Positions 4,556 through 5,258 of a DNA stretch of 5,258 nucleotides are shown one piece after another (position 1 is the first letter of the stretch; each line of letters starts with the position of its first letter). This DNA comes from Ruminococcaceae bacterium UBA5579. Its GTDB lineage: Bacteria; Bacillota; Clostridia; Oscillospirales; Ruminococcaceae. Location: positions 2,898-8,155 of the forward strand of contig DILZ01000121.1 of NCBI GenBank assembly GCA_002425305.1, written 5' to 3'. The notes beneath the pieces were generated by a model. It was not told the DNA's origin, did not search any database, and saw only the letters and a program-made list of their open reading frames with translations. A program made the translations under genes and the position numbers.

Positions 4556-5233
4556 ATGAACATCACAAGCGTAAGCGGCAGCGAGCTTTACAAGATACTT
4601 TCGGGACGTTCTTATGAGCAAGACCACAGGCGGCTCTCGGAGGAGAACTTATCAATCCTTGGGGCAAAAAGAACGGAGGATCGCTTCGAGTATTCCGAAA
4701 AGCCCGCCGCGTCCGCTAAAGACACCAACGAGCTTATTGACGATTCAAGCGTGGAAACGATTTTAAAGGGCGCATTCGGGCATATCGACTTGCTGGAGAT
4801 CAAGTCCAAAATAAGTCCGGGAGCGACTATAACGGGCTTTGGCTTCACGCTCACAGAAAATGAGATGTCCTCGTACATAGGAGGGATAGGCAAGCGCATT
4901 GACGAAGCGTATGCCGCAGGAAAATTCACCGATGACGAGTATAAGCAGCTCAACGACAGCCTTAAGGAGTACGGCGAGGCACTGATAACAAAAAACGAGC
5001 GTTCTATTGCCGCTATCAACATCACCCGCGAGAATTACAGCTTGAAGGTAGCCGCGAACAGCCGCCCCGAGGACGCATACAAGTCGAACTCCGACCCGCG
5101 CTCCTTTCAAGAAAAGCTTGATGCGAAAAAGGCTGAGCTTAAACAGCAAATAGACGACTATATCAAAAATGTATTTTCGTTCGACAGAAATCGCCTTTGG
5201 AATTTGATAGACCTGTTCAGATTAGGAAAATAA
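4556..5233 (+). CDS. Uncharacterised soluble 225-aa protein
   Basis: I do not recognise a named family. The product has no signal peptide and no membrane segment. The N-terminal 70 residues are polar and Ser/Glu-rich (SGRSYEQDHRRLSEENLS, RTEDRFEYSEKPAAS) and probably flexible. The stretch DRFEYSEKPAA loosely recalls the DRVEIS-type motif in many Clostridia proteins of unknown function. Residues 78-107 may form strands (HIDLLEIKSKI, GATITGFGFTLTENEM). Residues 109-150 look like a helical hairpin (GGIGKRIDEAYAAGKFTDDEYKQLNDSLKEYGEAL), and 183-222 are long amphipathic helices (FQEKLDAKKAELKQQIDDYI, RNRLWNLIDLF) that could oligomerise. GGGGAGGA lies 6 nt before the ATG. It is transcribed divergently from the 90-aa/HTH pair and shares their regulatory gap. 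Confidence 0.85.
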   Translation: MNITSVSGSELYKILSGRSYEQDHRRLSEENLSILGAKRTEDRFEYSEKPAASAKDTNELIDDSSVETILKGAFGHIDLLEIKSKISPGATITGFGFTLTENEMSSYIGGIGKRIDEAYAAGKFTDDEYKQLNDSLKEYGEALITKNERSIAAINITRENYSLKVAANSRPEDAYKSNSDPRSFQEKLDAKKAELKQQIDDYIKNVFSFDRNRLWNLIDLFRLGK

Positions 5234-5237
5234 TCAC

Positions 5238-5258
5238 AAAGCGGCGGAGCTTTAAGCT
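5238..5258 (+). terminator. Probable intrinsic terminator, right arm cut by window end
   Basis: Starting 5 nt after the stop codon, AAAGCGGCGGAGC (5238-5250) is followed by TTTAA and GCT, where the window stops. AGC (5248-5250) pairs with GCT (5256-5258) around TTTAA. If the next bases continue as CCGCCGCTTT, this would be a strong GC-rich terminator stem ending the 225-aa gene. Only the left arm is visible, so the rest is inferred. Confidence 0.5.

Overview
The window looks like chromosomal DNA from a low-to-moderate GC Firmicute, probably a class Clostridia gut or rumen type (Oscillospiraceae/Ruminococcus-like). The reasons are AGGAGG-type ribosome binding sites, several near-perfect sigma-A promoters with 17-nt spacers in AT-rich intergenic DNA, a SpoIID-type sporulation-family protein, a Firmicutes-style citrate synthase, and an XRE regulator of a kind common in that class. 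This is an inference from family resemblance; no marker gene fixes the genus.

Layout. Positions 1-733 (minus) hold the N-terminal half of citrate synthase, cut by the window edge. The 256-nt divergent gap 734-989 holds a consensus promoter for citrate synthase and a run of inverted repeats in front of a plus-strand gene (990-1871). That gene encodes a membrane-anchored SpoIID/LytB-like protein whose catalytic positions look degenerate. It converges, with 7 nt between stop codons, on a minus-strand TPR-like plus DUF1266 protein (1879-3039), which has its own promoter (3149-3177) and a leader hairpin (3071-3101). Upstream on the minus strand are two genes reading 4373 to 3188. The first is a 90-aa beta-rich DUF3592-like protein. 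The second is an XRE/Cro-type HTH regulator whose C-terminal half carries glycine at every fifth residue, 22 times without interruption. The 115-nt gap between them contains a 16-bp perfect palindrome and a terminator-like hairpin. A second divergent gap (4374-4555) has a promoter in each direction and an inverted repeat overlapping one -35 box. It leads to an orphan 225-aa soluble protein (4556-5233), followed by what looks like the left arm of an intrinsic terminator cut by the window end.

How the genes may work together. Citrate synthase is core metabolism and is independent of the rest. The regulator, its 90-aa neighbour and the divergent 225-aa protein form a plausible small regulatory island, because they share a promoter region and palindromic sites suited to autoregulation. 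No complete known defence, mobile or biosynthetic system is visible. The strongest oddities are the pentad-repeat regulator, the apparently inactive SpoIID homologue, and the palindromes around them.
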